Part shown: in pieces, positions 34,547 through 44,154 of the stretch
Position numbering within the stretch: position 1 is the stretch's first letter
Layout: every line of letters starts with the position of its first letter
Translations under genes and position numbers: made by a program
Assembly: GCA_947165675.1 (NCBI GenBank)
Contig: CAMVBJ010000025.1
Span: 1 to 47,240, forward strand
Direction of reading: 5' to 3'
DNA: 47,240 bases
DNA from: an uncultured Prevotellaceae bacterium
GTDB taxonomy: Bacteria; Bacteroidota; Bacteroidia; Bacteroidales; Muribaculaceae
Notes under the pieces: generated by a model
Seen by the model: only the letters and a program-made list of their open reading frames with translations
What the model was told of the DNA's origin: nothing
Database searches by the model: none

Positions 34547-36061
34547 ATGAAGAGAATTAGTTTATTGTTGGTGATCTGTGTGTGGGCCCAATTGATCTTG
34601 CTGGCTCAGGATGCGCCACGCTGGATGTCAATTGACGACACCCTACGTGTTGACCATCTGCTTACTCTGGCCTGGAAAAATCCTGCCATCAACCAGTTCT
34701 CGCGTTCCAGTGGCGTGAGTCATGCGGGAGGCGGTATCGACATACATAGCGAAGACGGCGAGACGGTGGCACTCGATGTACAACGTGGTGATTATTCCCG
34801 TCTGTGGAATTTAATGGCCGATACCCACATCAAGCATCATGGCTCAACGTTGTGGGGGCATGCCCGCTACGAGAACGGCTTCACCAAGCATATAACCTGG
34901 AACGAGACCAGTGACATGGATATTGTCTATCCTTATCTGCTGGCCGACAGCGTTATCTCATCGAGAATGAAGACCGAGCGCTACAGTTTTGGCGGTGGGT
35001 ATGCCGACAACAACGGTCGCCTCTATTGGGGTGCCAGCATTGACTATACAGCAGGTCTTCATTATCGCAGTGTGGATCCACGACCACGCAATATTACTGC
35101 TTGTCTGGACTTCGCTGCTGGCGTGGGTGTCAAGGTGATAGATTCGCATGTCGCAGCGTTATCCTTGGGCTTCAGAAAGTACAAGCAGACTAACAATGTG
35201 GCCTTTTATAGTGAATTAGGTCATGACAAGATTTTCCATCTGACGGGGTTGACCAACGACTATGGGCGCTTTGCCGGCACGGGTGAGGCAACCTATTATA
35301 ACGGCTATCGTTGGAGGGCTACTGTCAACCTTCATCCTGTTCTTGCGCGTGGCCTCACTGCCAGTGTTGAGATGTCGAGGTTCGCCTTTGATAACATCCT
35401 CACGGGTCTGAACAAGCTCCCGCTGGCACGGGTTACCCACAACGCCGTGAATGGCGAAATAGGATGGTTGCAGCGCAATTGGGGCGTTCGCGCCACGGTG
35501 ACAGCTTCACGTCGGGTGGGGACCGAGAACGTTTTCGGTGATGCCGCGGCGATGGTTTATCCCCAGATAGGCAGCAACGACATGTATCACGAGAATCGCT
35601 TCGGTGTGAGTCTCGATGCCTTGTGGTCCCGCATGTGGACAAAGTCCTTCAAGACCGATGTGCACCCCCTTGTCTCCTATCGTCACCTCAATGAAATTTA
35701 TGCCGATCCACAATGCCGTCTTCTCATCAATCAGGTGGAATGGGGGACGCGTCTCTACTCGCTTTGGCACTCAGGTCGTTTCATGCCAGGATTGATGCTG
35801 GGTGTGATCATGGATCATCCCGTCACAAGTCAATGGCTGGACAACGGCGTGAAGGAAGAATTGGCGGGACTGATGCGTGCTCATCGTGCCAGTTTTGACT
35901 ACATGAGCCGTTTTCACTGGCATGGCGAGGCGATGCTCTCGATCCAAGTGGCAGTCAACAACCGTCAAGCAATCCGCCTGAACTGTGGTGCTAAGTTGGG
36001 ACACTACTACAGTGGTCTCAAGACCATAGACGTGGCAGGCTCTCTCCATTATGTATTTTAA
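34547..36061 (+). CDS. DUF6850-type outer-membrane beta-barrel protein
   Basis: 504 residues with signal peptide (KRISLLLVICVWAQLILLAQ). The body is a series of amphipathic strands of 9-12 residues (TLWGHARYENGFTKHITW, RLYWGASIDYTAGLHYRSV, IRLNCGAKLGHYYSGLKTID) and ends in a terminal aromatic strand (GSLHYVF), as outer-membrane barrels do. I recall this as the DUF6850 family, which accompanies DUF4876 proteins. No enzymatic motif is visible. The start codon lies one base after the DUF4876 stop, which implies translational coupling. Confidence 0.72.
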   Translation: MKRISLLLVICVWAQLILLAQDAPRWMSIDDTLRVDHLLTLAWKNPAINQFSRSSGVSHAGGGIDIHSEDGETVALDVQRGDYSRLWNLMADTHIKHHGSTLWGHARYENGFTKHITWNETSDMDIVYPYLLADSVISSRMKTERYSFGGGYADNNGRLYWGASIDYTAGLHYRSVDPRPRNITACLDFAAGVGVKVIDSHVAALSLGFRKYKQTNNVAFYSELGHDKIFHLTGLTNDYGRFAGTGEATYYNGYRWRATVNLHPVLARGLTASVEMSRFAFDNILTGLNKLPLARVTHNAVNGEIGWLQRNWGVRATVTASRRVGTENVFGDAAAMVYPQIGSNDMYHENRFGVSLDALWSRMWTKSFKTDVHPLVSYRHLNEIYADPQCRLLINQVEWGTRLYSLWHSGRFMPGLMLGVIMDHPVTSQWLDNGVKEELAGLMRAHRASFDYMSRFHWHGEAMLSIQVAVNNRQAIRLNCGAKLGHYYSGLKTIDVAGSLHYVF

Positions 36062-36067
36062 CGCTAT

Positions 36068-36087
36068 GGCCCGCGCAATGGCGGGTC
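36068..36087 (+). other. Hairpin between the barrel and M16 genes
   Basis: GGCCCGC (36068-36074) and GCGGGTC (36081-36087) form a 7-bp stem with a 6-nt loop directly after the barrel stop codon. No T-tract follows, so it more likely adjusts mRNA stability or relative expression than terminates. Confidence 0.45.
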
Positions 36088-36113
36088 TTGACAAACAATA
36101 ACGAAACAAAACA

Positions 36114-38936
36114 ATGAAAAAGCTGTTGATTACCCTGCTGGCGATCACCGCCACAATGACCCATGCTGCCGATGTCATCCCGATGGACCCAACGGTTCGC
36201 ACGGGCACACTATCTAATGGCCTCACTTACTATGTGAAGCAGAACAATTATCCCGAGCACCACGCCGATTTCTTTATCGCGCAGCGTGTGGGCTCGATTC
36301 AGGAGCAGGACAACCAGCGAGGTCTGGCACATTTCTTGGAGCACATGTGTTTTAACGGCACCAAGCATTTCCCTGGCAATACGCTCATTGATTACTTGGA
36401 AAGTAATGGTGTGAAGTTCGGCGCCAACCTCAATGCCTATACAAGTACCGACGAGACTGTCTATAACATCAGCAATGTGCCCACTGGCCGCCAGGGGCTG
36501 TTAGATTCCTGTATGCTCGTGCTAAGCGACTGGGGACATAACTTGTTGCTCAAGGGCAAGGATATAGACGAGGAGCGCGGTGTCATTGAGGGCGAGTATC
36601 GCTACCGTAGTGGCGCAAACTATCGATTGATTGAAAAGTCCTCCTCCGATGTATATCCCGATTGCTTGTATGGCTCCCGCATGCCCATTGGCTTGATGAG
36701 TGTAGTGAAAAACTTCAAGCATAAGGAGTTGCGTGACTATTACAAGAAGTGGTATCATCCCAGTAACCAGTGTATTATCGTTGTCGGTGACATTGACCCT
36801 GATTGGGCAGTAGGCAAGATTCAAGAACTCTTCGGCAAGGTGAAGAATCCTAAGAATGTGGCTCCTGTAGTCAAGGTGGAGGTTCCTGATAACGAGCAAA
36901 TAATCTCTACTGTACAGACCGATCCTGAACAGACGACGACCAGTGTCCGCCTGCTCTTCAAGCATGATGACCTGCCTGATGAGTTGATGTCCACTACGGC
37001 CTTCTTGCGTGACGATTATATCAAACATATAGTTGCTGCCATGATGACCTCGCGATTCAACGACCTCAAGCAGGATCCGGATGCTCCGTTTACCCATGTT
37101 GGCGTAACCGATCGTAACTACATTATTTCCAAGACGCGCAATGCCTTTCAACTCATCGCCATGAGCAAGGAAGGGCAGGCCGACATGACGATGCGATGGC
37201 TTGCCCGTGAAGTGAACCGTGCAGCCATTCATGGCTTTACCGATGGTGAACTGCGCCGTGCCCGACTCAATTATGTGTCGGCTCTCGACAAGCTCTACCG
37301 TGAACGCGACCGTTACAGTAATACGGCGATAGCACGCGACTTTGTCAGAGCCTATCTTGAGGGAGAACCTGTAAGCACAATCGAGGTATATCGCGATCTG
37401 ATGTTGCGTGAAATTGACCAGGTTACTCTTGATGAGGTGAATAGATATTACAATTCTCTAATCAGTCCTACGGACCGCAACGTGGTATTGATGACCTACG
37501 CCCCTGAAAAACTGGGTGCAGCAATTCCTACTCGGCAATCGCTCATCGATAGCTTTCATGCTGGCCGTGCTATGGAGGTAACGGCTTGGGTGGATAGTGT
37601 GAATGACGGTCAACTGCTCACTGTCGAGCCCGACGCGGGTTCTGTTGTCAAGACTGAGCGGATGCCTGTTTTTGACACTGAGTTGTGGACCCTCTCTAAT
37701 GGCATGAGAGCAATGGTCAAGTACTCGACTCTCAAGCCTGGTGAGGTGGTCATTGCAGGAGCAGGTCCTGGAGGCTTATCGCAGAACTACCGTGGAGCTG
37801 TGGACGGTCCTACGTTCAAGGTCTTTGGCAACGTCGCAGCCACAATGGGTTATGGCCAGTTCTCGAGTAACGACCTCAAGAAGGCATTGGCGGGCAAGGA
37901 GGCTTCGATGCGTACATTTGTCAGCAAGACCGAAGAGGGCTTCCAGGGCGCAGCTACCCGTGCCGACCTTGAGACTGCTTTCCAGTTGTTATACCTGAAG
38001 TTGACTTCCCCCCAGAAGGATGAACCAGCCTTTAATGCTTATCTTGAGAATACTCGTTCACGACTTGCCAATCAGTTGGCCGATCCCAAGTTTGAGTTTG
38101 CTGATTCTCTGTTTGCCAATGTGTTCAACCATCATCCTTTAGGTGGTGAGCGATTAGGCAAGGATGAAGTTGATCGTGTGGATTTAAATCGTGTGTTGGA
38201 GGTTTATCGTGACCGTTTTGCCGACTTGAGCGACATCACTTTATATATTGTGGGGGACTTTGATACCGACACTTTGAAACAACTGTTGGGTCGCTATGTG
38301 GCTTCATTGCCTGCCAGAGTTGATGGCCGTCATGAGCATCCACGTGACATCGGCTATCGCCTGTATGATCATCACATTGACACTCGATGGACTCGCAAAA
38401 TGGAGAATCCCCAGGACAAAGTTTATTTCTTCTGGACAAGCGAGTGTGAGTACAATATGCGTAATGCTCTGTTGGCTCGTGTGACTGGTCAGATTTTCAC
38501 TGCCATCTTCCGACAGCATCTGCGGGAGGACCGTGGTTGGACTTATCATGTTGATACCCATTGCAGTGTCGTGCCTGACCAGAACGGTGACGATGCACCA
38601 GTCATCTTCATGCCACTCAATGTCACTGTCACCGTTGGCAAGGCCGACGAGACACGACAGATTATTACCAATGACGTGAACGACGTGGCTTGCAACGGCG
38701 TGACTCAAGATCAGCTCGACAAGGTAGTGAAATATCTATGCAAGGTCAACGACGAGGATCAGCAGGACAACACTTACTGGATGTCTATGTTGAAGTATTA
38801 CGATAAGTATGGTATCGACTTCGACACCGACTATGTCAAGACCCTCCAGTCCTTCACGCCCGAGGATATCCGACAGTTTGTGACCACCTATATTGCTCCC
38901 GCGACGATTCTCAACCTTACCATGACTCCCGAGTAA
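36114..38936 (+). CDS. Periplasmic M16 family zinc metallopeptidase (PqqL/FusC-like)
   Basis: 940 residues: signal peptide (KKLLITLLAITATMTHA), then the M16 layout of two similar halves. The active half has the inverted zinc motif HFLEH (H73, E76, H77) and the distal acidic ligand in DEERGVIEGEY (about E153/E154). R/Y-containing segments typical of the family (RGWTYHVDTHC) occur in the second half, which lacks the HxxEH motif as expected. M16 enzymes close like a clam shell around peptides or unfolded small proteins. PqqL and FusC work with TonB receptors to digest imported ferredoxin-like proteins. Here the gene is last in the receptor operon and its 3' end overlaps the convergent GH92 gene by 20 bases. 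Confidence 0.9.
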   Translation: MKKLLITLLAITATMTHAADVIPMDPTVRTGTLSNGLTYYVKQNNYPEHHADFFIAQRVGSIQEQDNQRGLAHFLEHMCFNGTKHFPGNTLIDYLESNGVKFGANLNAYTSTDETVYNISNVPTGRQGLLDSCMLVLSDWGHNLLLKGKDIDEERGVIEGEYRYRSGANYRLIEKSSSDVYPDCLYGSRMPIGLMSVVKNFKHKELRDYYKKWYHPSNQCIIVVGDIDPDWAVGKIQELFGKVKNPKNVAPVVKVEVPDNEQIISTVQTDPEQTTTSVRLLFKHDDLPDELMSTTAFLRDDYIKHIVAAMMTSRFNDLKQDPDAPFTHVGVTDRNYIISKTRNAFQLIAMSKEGQADMTMRWLAREVNRAAIHGFTDGELRRARLNYVSALDKLYRERDRYSNTAIARDFVRAYLEGEPVSTIEVYRDLMLREIDQVTLDEVNRYYNSLISPTDRNVVLMTYAPEKLGAAIPTRQSLIDSFHAGRAMEVTAWVDSVNDGQLLTVEPDAGSVVKTERMPVFDTELWTLSNGMRAMVKYSTLKPGEVVIAGAGPGGLSQNYRGAVDGPTFKVFGNVAATMGYGQFSSNDLKKALAGKEASMRTFVSKTEEGFQGAATRADLETAFQLLYLKLTSPQKDEPAFNAYLENTRSRLANQLADPKFEFADSLFANVFNHHPLGGERLGKDEVDRVDLNRVLEVYRDRFADLSDITLYIVGDFDTDTLKQLLGRYVASLPARVDGRHEHPRDIGYRLYDHHIDTRWTRKMENPQDKVYFFWTSECEYNMRNALLARVTGQIFTAIFRQHLREDRGWTYHVDTHCSVVPDQNGDDAPVIFMPLNVTVTVGKADETRQIITNDVNDVACNGVTQDQLDKVVKYLCKVNDEDQQDNTYWMSMLKYYDKYGIDFDTDYVKTLQSFTPEDIRQFVTTYIAPATILNLTMTPE

Positions 38937-41190
38937 AAGAGTAGGGAACGTCCTTGGCGCCGGTTCCGCGTTCATGGTTGGGCTGGTCGCCCATCATGAA
39001 GTGGATGCTGGCGCCTTGCAATAGACGGTTGTGGTCGAGATAATTGTGGCTATAAGGCTTGCCATCGACGGTCATTTGCTGAATGTAAGTTCCAGCACCT
39101 TCTCTTGACAAGACGACTTTTTTTCCATTTTGGAGATGCAAGGTCACGTTGTCAAGATAAGGAGTGCCGATGACATACTGATTGCTACCTGGGCATACTG
39201 GATAGAATCCTAATGCCGAGAAGACGTACCATGCCGAAGTCTGCCCGTTATCTTCGTCACCGCAGTAACCGTCAGGTGTGGCGCTGTACAATCGGTCCAT
39301 CACTTCACGGATCCAATACTGGGCTTTCCACGGCTGCCCGGCGTAGTTATACAGGTATATCATGTGCTGGATGGGCTGGTTGCCGTGGGCATAGTTGCCC
39401 ATGTTCATGATCTGCATCTCACGTATCTCGTGGATGGTGAAGCCATAGTAACTGTCATCAAATACGGGAGGAACTGCAAATACCGAATCCAGCATCTGGC
39501 AGAACATCTGTTTGCCGCCCATCAGGTTGATAAGTCCCTGCGGGTCATGGAATACGCTCCAGGTGTAGTGCCAGCTATTGCCCTCAGTGAAGGCGTCGCC
39601 CCACTTCAGGGGGCTGAACGGCGACTGGAAGGTGCCGTCACTCAGGCGGCCACGCATCAGCTTGCTCTCGGCATCAAACACGTTGCGGTAGTTCAGCGCT
39701 CGCTGGGCGTACACTTCAATCTCGCTCTCGGGTTTGCCCAGTGCCTTGCCAAGCTGATAGATGCACCAGTCATCGTAGGCATACTCCAGCGTCCGCGCCA
39801 CGTTCTCGCTGATCTTGACGTCATAGGGTATATAGCCCAATCGATTGTAGTATTCATGGCCCAGTCGGCCTGTTGATTTCACTTGGGGATGCACGGCCGT
39901 GGTGCCATGCACGACGGCTTCCCACAAGGTCTCGATGTCATAGCCACGCAGACCCTTGAGGTAGGCATCGGCGACAATCGAGGCACTGTTGTTGCCCACC
40001 ATGCAATCGCGATGACCTGGACTGGCCCACTCAGGCAGGAATCCGCTCTCCTTGTAGGCGTTCACCAGCCCCTCCTGCATCCACGAGCCCATCGTGGGAT
40101 ACACTAAATCCACCAGCGGGAACAGGGCGCGGAAGGTGTCCCAGAAGCCCGTGTCGGTAAACATGCGTCCTGGCAGCACTTGGCCGTTATAGGGGCTGTA
40201 ATGAACGGGATTACCGTCTTGGTTGAGCTCATAGAAGCTGCGGGGAAATAGCACTGAGCGGTAGAGGCACGAGTAGAAGGTGCGCAGGTGGTCGATATTC
40301 TTATCATCGACCTCGATGCGTCCCAGCACGTCGTTCCAGCGCTTGCGTCCCCGCTCCTTGACGGCCTCAAGATCATCCTGACCCAGTTCTTCGAGGTTGA
40401 GCAATGCCTGTTGTGGACTGATGAATGATGAGGCGACGCGGGCTGTGACCTGGGTGCCTCGGGGGACATTGAATGTGACCACAGCCTGGGCATGATGGCA
40501 TGTGACGTGCCGTTTGTCATCATGTGCAATGCTATCCTCCACGGTGACGAAGTGGGTGAATGCTCGGTCAAACGTGATGACGAAGTAGTTCTTGAACCCC
40601 TCGGGTACACCACCGCTTTTGCGGGTCGAGTAGCCAACGATGGCCCTGTTGCCTGGCAAAATGGTGATTTCGGAGCCCTTGTCAAAGGCATCGATCACGA
40701 CGTTGGCCTGGCTGGTCTCGGGGAAGGTAAACCGCAGCAGGGCGGCACGCTCGGTGGGGGCGACCTCGGCAGTGACGTCATAGTCGGCGAGATAGACCTT
40801 GTAGTAGTAAGGTGTTGCCACCTCGGCCTTGTGCGAGAACCAGCTGGCGCGCTCATTCTCGTCAAACACTGGCTCTCCCACCGTGGGCATCAGCGAGAAC
40901 TGACCGTAGTCGTTGATCCACGGGCTGGGCTGATGGGTTTGCTTGAGACCGCGAATCTTGTTTGCCCCGTAGGTGTATTGCCACCCGTCCCCGTTCTTAC
41001 CTGTCTGTGGCACCCAGCAATTCATGCCCCACGGCATGGCGATGGCGGGGTAGGTATTACCCGTCGATAATTGGAAGCTCGATTGCGTCCCCACCAGCGG
41101 GTTCACATAATCTACTGGCTCCATGTCACGGCTGCTTAGGCTCTGCCAAGTCAGCAAGGATGCAATGATGATAATGATAACTCTGTTCAT
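38917..41190 (-). CDS. GH92 family glycosidase with Gln at the catalytic-acid position
   Basis: 757 residues with a hydrophobic leader (NRVIIIIIASLLTWQSLSS). The GH92 N-terminal beta domain starts at DYVNPLVGT, and the (alpha/alpha)6 domain includes GHRDCMVGNNSASIVADAY and EDNGQTSAWYVFSALGFYPV. GH92 enzymes are calcium-dependent inverting alpha-mannosidases. In the segment where the catalytic acid Glu lies (AHGNEPSHH in the neighbouring gene), this protein reads AHGNQPIQH, with Gln at residue 605. I recall that GH92 members that remove mannose-1-phosphate caps have this Gln, because a phosphate leaving group needs no protonation. That activity is therefore plausible here. Nine bases downstream of the other GH92 gene and co-transcribed. 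Confidence 0.9.
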   Translation of the reverse strand: MNRVIIIIIASLLTWQSLSSRDMEPVDYVNPLVGTQSSFQLSTGNTYPAIAMPWGMNCWVPQTGKNGDGWQYTYGANKIRGLKQTHQPSPWINDYGQFSLMPTVGEPVFDENERASWFSHKAEVATPYYYKVYLADYDVTAEVAPTERAALLRFTFPETSQANVVIDAFDKGSEITILPGNRAIVGYSTRKSGGVPEGFKNYFVITFDRAFTHFVTVEDSIAHDDKRHVTCHHAQAVVTFNVPRGTQVTARVASSFISPQQALLNLEELGQDDLEAVKERGRKRWNDVLGRIEVDDKNIDHLRTFYSCLYRSVLFPRSFYELNQDGNPVHYSPYNGQVLPGRMFTDTGFWDTFRALFPLVDLVYPTMGSWMQEGLVNAYKESGFLPEWASPGHRDCMVGNNSASIVADAYLKGLRGYDIETLWEAVVHGTTAVHPQVKSTGRLGHEYYNRLGYIPYDVKISENVARTLEYAYDDWCIYQLGKALGKPESEIEVYAQRALNYRNVFDAESKLMRGRLSDGTFQSPFSPLKWGDAFTEGNSWHYTWSVFHDPQGLINLMGGKQMFCQMLDSVFAVPPVFDDSYYGFTIHEIREMQIMNMGNYAHGNQPIQHMIYLYNYAGQPWKAQYWIREVMDRLYSATPDGYCGDEDNGQTSAWYVFSALGFYPVCPGSNQYVIGTPYLDNVTLHLQNGKKVVLSREGAGTYIQQMTVDGKPYSHNYLDHNRLLQGASIHFMMGDQPNHERGTGAKDVPYSFTRESW

Positions 41191-41199
41191 GACTGTTGA

Positions 41200-43407
41200 T
41201 TATGGTCTGTTTTTCTTGCTGGTGCCCCACTTGCTGGGCTTCGGCCCCATGGTGAGGGTAAGGGTGCCGCCCTGGACGATGTCGCCGTAGTGGATATAAC
41301 TCTTGTCATAGCGCTTGCCGTTAAGCGTGGCGCTCTGGATGTAGATATTCTCGTCGCTGTTGTTCACGGCCTTGATGGTGAACGTCTTGCCATCACCCAC
41401 GTTGATGCTGGTCTCGTCGAACAGCGGCGAACCGATGATGTACTTGCCACCAGCGGGCTCGACCTGATACAAGCCCATCGCCGAAAGGACATACCAGGCC
41501 GACATCTGACCCACATCCTCGTTGCCGCTCAGGCCATCCACGCCGTTGCGGTACTGCTCACGCAACACCCGGCGGATATGCGGGGCGGCTTTCCACGGTT
41601 GCCCCACATAGTTATACATGTAGATGATGTGGTGGCTGGGCTCGTTGCCGTGGGCATACTGACCGATGAGGCCGCTCACGTCGGGCGAGGCCTCGTCGCC
41701 CAGGTCTCCCTCAACGATGAATAGCGAGTCGAGTTTCTGGATAAAGGCTTTCTCGCCACCGAACAGCTTGACCAGCCCGTGCACGTCGTGTGGCACGAGC
41801 CAAGTGTATTGCCAGGCGTTGCCCTCACAGTAGTCGTCGTTGCGGTGCTTGGTCGATAACGGGTCAAACTCGCTGTTGTCGCGGAAGTTGCCTTTCGAGT
41901 CCTTGCCGCGCATGAACTTCAACTGCTTGTCGAAATAATGCTCGTAGGACTTGCTGCGGTTCTGGAAGTAATTGTAGTTCTCCTCATCGCCCACGAGGTT
42001 GGCCACACGGGCAATGCACCAGTCGGCCAGGGCATATTCCAACCCTCGGGCCACGGTCTCTTTCTCGGGTTCCAGATCCCAGGGGATGTAGCCATATTGT
42101 TTCAACAATCCCATCGAGCGCTCGTCGCGCATCGCACTGGCAACCATCGCCTTGAGTGCCTTGTCCCTGTCCACGTCAAATCCCTTGAGCACCAGGTCGG
42201 CCAGCACGGGAACACCTGGATTGCCCACCATGCAGTCGGTCTCGTTGCCCATCAGGTGCCACACGGGCAGCTTGCCCTGCTGCTCAGCGATGTGCAAGAA
42301 CGTTTGGGCGATGTCCTGCTGCATGTCGCGGTGGATGAGTGTCATGAGCGGGTGGGCGGCGCGATAGGTGTCCCACAGCGACAGGGTGGTGTAGTTGGTG
42401 AAATCACCCTGTCGCACCTGTCCGTCGGCTCCGCGGTACTGTCCGTTCACGTCACTGAAGACCGACGGGGCCACCATCGTGTGATAGAGTGCCGTGTAGA
42501 ACACCTTGCGGTCATCCTCGTTATCGGTGTCGATAAGGATTTTCGCCAGTTCATCGTTCCATGCACGAGCAGCATTGGCAGCCACAGCACTGAACAACCA
42601 GTCGGGATTCTCGGCTTCAAGGTTCTCGATGGCATTCTCGATGCTCACGGCCGACAGTCCCACCTTAACTTCAAGCGGAGTGACTGGATAGAGGTTGGGA
42701 GCCGAGATGATGCCCGTGGTGTCGCCATTCAGTTTTTCTAAGGTTACTTCTTGCAGGAAATCCATGACAAAGAAGACCTTTTGATCTCGTGCCCAACCGA
42801 GTGAATGGCGGTACCCTGCAATGCGATGAGGTGAGCGTTGCTCCATCATCACTTGTTTGGGTGAGTCCCATCCGATGCCTTGACCCAGGTCGAGCCGCAG
42901 CAGCATGGTGTCCTGATCGCCTGTGAACACATAGCGGTGCATCCCCGTGCGCTGGGTTGCGGTGAGTTCCACATTAACGTATGGCCTGCCGTTTTCCCGC
43001 AGCGTAATGGAATAATAGCCGGGTTTTACCGTCTCGTCGTCATGGCTGAATACCACATGGCTCTGGTCACGGCTGGTCACAGGCAGCAACGCGATGTCGC
43101 CCAGGTCTCCGATGCCCGTGCCGCTCAGGTGCTGGTGCCCAAAGCCGATGAGCACCGAGTCGCTGTCATGGTAGCCTGAGCACCAGTCCCAGCCACGCGT
43201 GGGCTCGGTGGGACCCAGCTGCACGTAGCCAAAGGGCACATTGGCCCCCAGGAACACATGTCCATGTCCGCCGGTGCCGATGCGCGGATTCACCCATTTA
43301 CTATTGATGCCATGACGATTTACTGGTCTCGACATGCCGCATTGCGCGCCGGCAGTGATGCACAGGTTCCCCACGAGCATTATCAGTATAAAGATGATTC
43401 TTTTCAT
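41200..43407 (-). CDS. GH92 family alpha-mannosidase with canonical catalytic residues
   Basis: 735 residues with signal peptide (KRIIFILIMLVGNLCITAGA). N-terminal domain: WVNPRIGTGGHGHVFLGA, GWDWCSGYHDSD and GFGHQHLSGTGIGD, the substrate-contacting segments of exo-alpha-1,2-type members. Catalytic domain: CMVGNPGVPVLADLVLKG, AHGNEPSHHIIYMYN with the acid Glu at 589, and NEDVGQMSAWYVLSAMG holding the base region. It is expected to trim alpha-mannose (commonly alpha-1,2) from N-glycans or fungal mannan in the periplasm or at the surface. It is 21 bases after the DUF3307 gene and nine bases before the second GH92 gene, with no obvious promoter of its own. Confidence 0.93.
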   Translation of the reverse strand: MKRIIFILIMLVGNLCITAGAQCGMSRPVNRHGINSKWVNPRIGTGGHGHVFLGANVPFGYVQLGPTEPTRGWDWCSGYHDSDSVLIGFGHQHLSGTGIGDLGDIALLPVTSRDQSHVVFSHDDETVKPGYYSITLRENGRPYVNVELTATQRTGMHRYVFTGDQDTMLLRLDLGQGIGWDSPKQVMMEQRSPHRIAGYRHSLGWARDQKVFFVMDFLQEVTLEKLNGDTTGIISAPNLYPVTPLEVKVGLSAVSIENAIENLEAENPDWLFSAVAANAARAWNDELAKILIDTDNEDDRKVFYTALYHTMVAPSVFSDVNGQYRGADGQVRQGDFTNYTTLSLWDTYRAAHPLMTLIHRDMQQDIAQTFLHIAEQQGKLPVWHLMGNETDCMVGNPGVPVLADLVLKGFDVDRDKALKAMVASAMRDERSMGLLKQYGYIPWDLEPEKETVARGLEYALADWCIARVANLVGDEENYNYFQNRSKSYEHYFDKQLKFMRGKDSKGNFRDNSEFDPLSTKHRNDDYCEGNAWQYTWLVPHDVHGLVKLFGGEKAFIQKLDSLFIVEGDLGDEASPDVSGLIGQYAHGNEPSHHIIYMYNYVGQPWKAAPHIRRVLREQYRNGVDGLSGNEDVGQMSAWYVLSAMGLYQVEPAGGKYIIGSPLFDETSINVGDGKTFTIKAVNNSDENIYIQSATLNGKRYDKSYIHYGDIVQGGTLTLTMGPKPSKWGTSKKNRP

Positions 43408-43428
43408 AGTTCTTCTTGTGATATATAA

Positions 43429-44154
43429 TTAATGAATAATCCTAATGATGGCAAAACCTATCAACAACGCAATTGAGAAACTGGCAAGGGTCCCTAATAG
43501 AACATACTCGGTGATCTTGATTTCGCGCGCCTTGTTCAGGTCGCCGAATCTGAATATGGACTTCGCTGCCAGTAGGAAGCCGACGGCCTCGATATTTCCT
43601 GTGATGATAAAAGTCAGGATCAGCACGCGCTCAATGTAACCGATCCACTTGCCCGCATTGGGCATGCCTTGGGCCTGCATTCCATTGGACGGTGTCCACC
43701 CCTTGATGAACATGCCGATGAGCAGTGACGATGGCTTGAGCACCAGCATATAGCCGATGAGGGTGGCCCAGAAAGTGCTTGAGTGGGCAATTCCATCGAC
43801 CCATGCTAAACCGATGTCTTGAGGGGCATACAGTATCCACCACAACCCTATTATGACAGCAATATGCGCCAGTTGGTCAATAAGGAATGCGATGGTACTG
43901 GTTGAAAACCACTTGACCTTGGTGATGTCGATGATGAGATGGGTGGTGAAGATGGCAAGTGGAATGATCCAACCCATCCAGTCGCCCACCAGTAGATAGG
44001 CACAGGCGGCATGGATGAGCGCATGGATGGCCTGGAAGGCTAAACCATGCAGACCTTCATCACGTTTGCCCTTGCACAGCCAGTCAAACTGGAGAAAGAA
44101 GTCGGCTATGACGTGCGATGCCAGCAGTTTGAGTAGAATCAGGAGGTTCATCAT
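43429..44154 (-). CDS. DUF3307 family membrane protein
   Basis: 241 residues with about six or seven membrane helices. The start (LKLLASHVIADFFLQFDWLCKGKRD) and the later THLIIDITKVKW are the DUF3307 signature, with His and Asp residues embedded in helices, as in membrane enzymes or metal sites. The function of the family is not known. It overlaps the satD stop by four bases (ATGA), so translation is coupled. As I recall, the two families occur next to each other in other Bacteroidota and some Firmicutes, arguing that they work as one unit. Confidence 0.82.
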   Translation of the reverse strand: MMNLLILLKLLASHVIADFFLQFDWLCKGKRDEGLHGLAFQAIHALIHAACAYLLVGDWMGWIIPLAIFTTHLIIDITKVKWFSTSTIAFLIDQLAHIAVIIGLWWILYAPQDIGLAWVDGIAHSSTFWATLIGYMLVLKPSSLLIGMFIKGWTPSNGMQAQGMPNAGKWIGYIERVLILTFIITGNIEAVGFLLAAKSIFRFGDLNKAREIKITEYVLLGTLASFSIALLIGFAIIRIIH

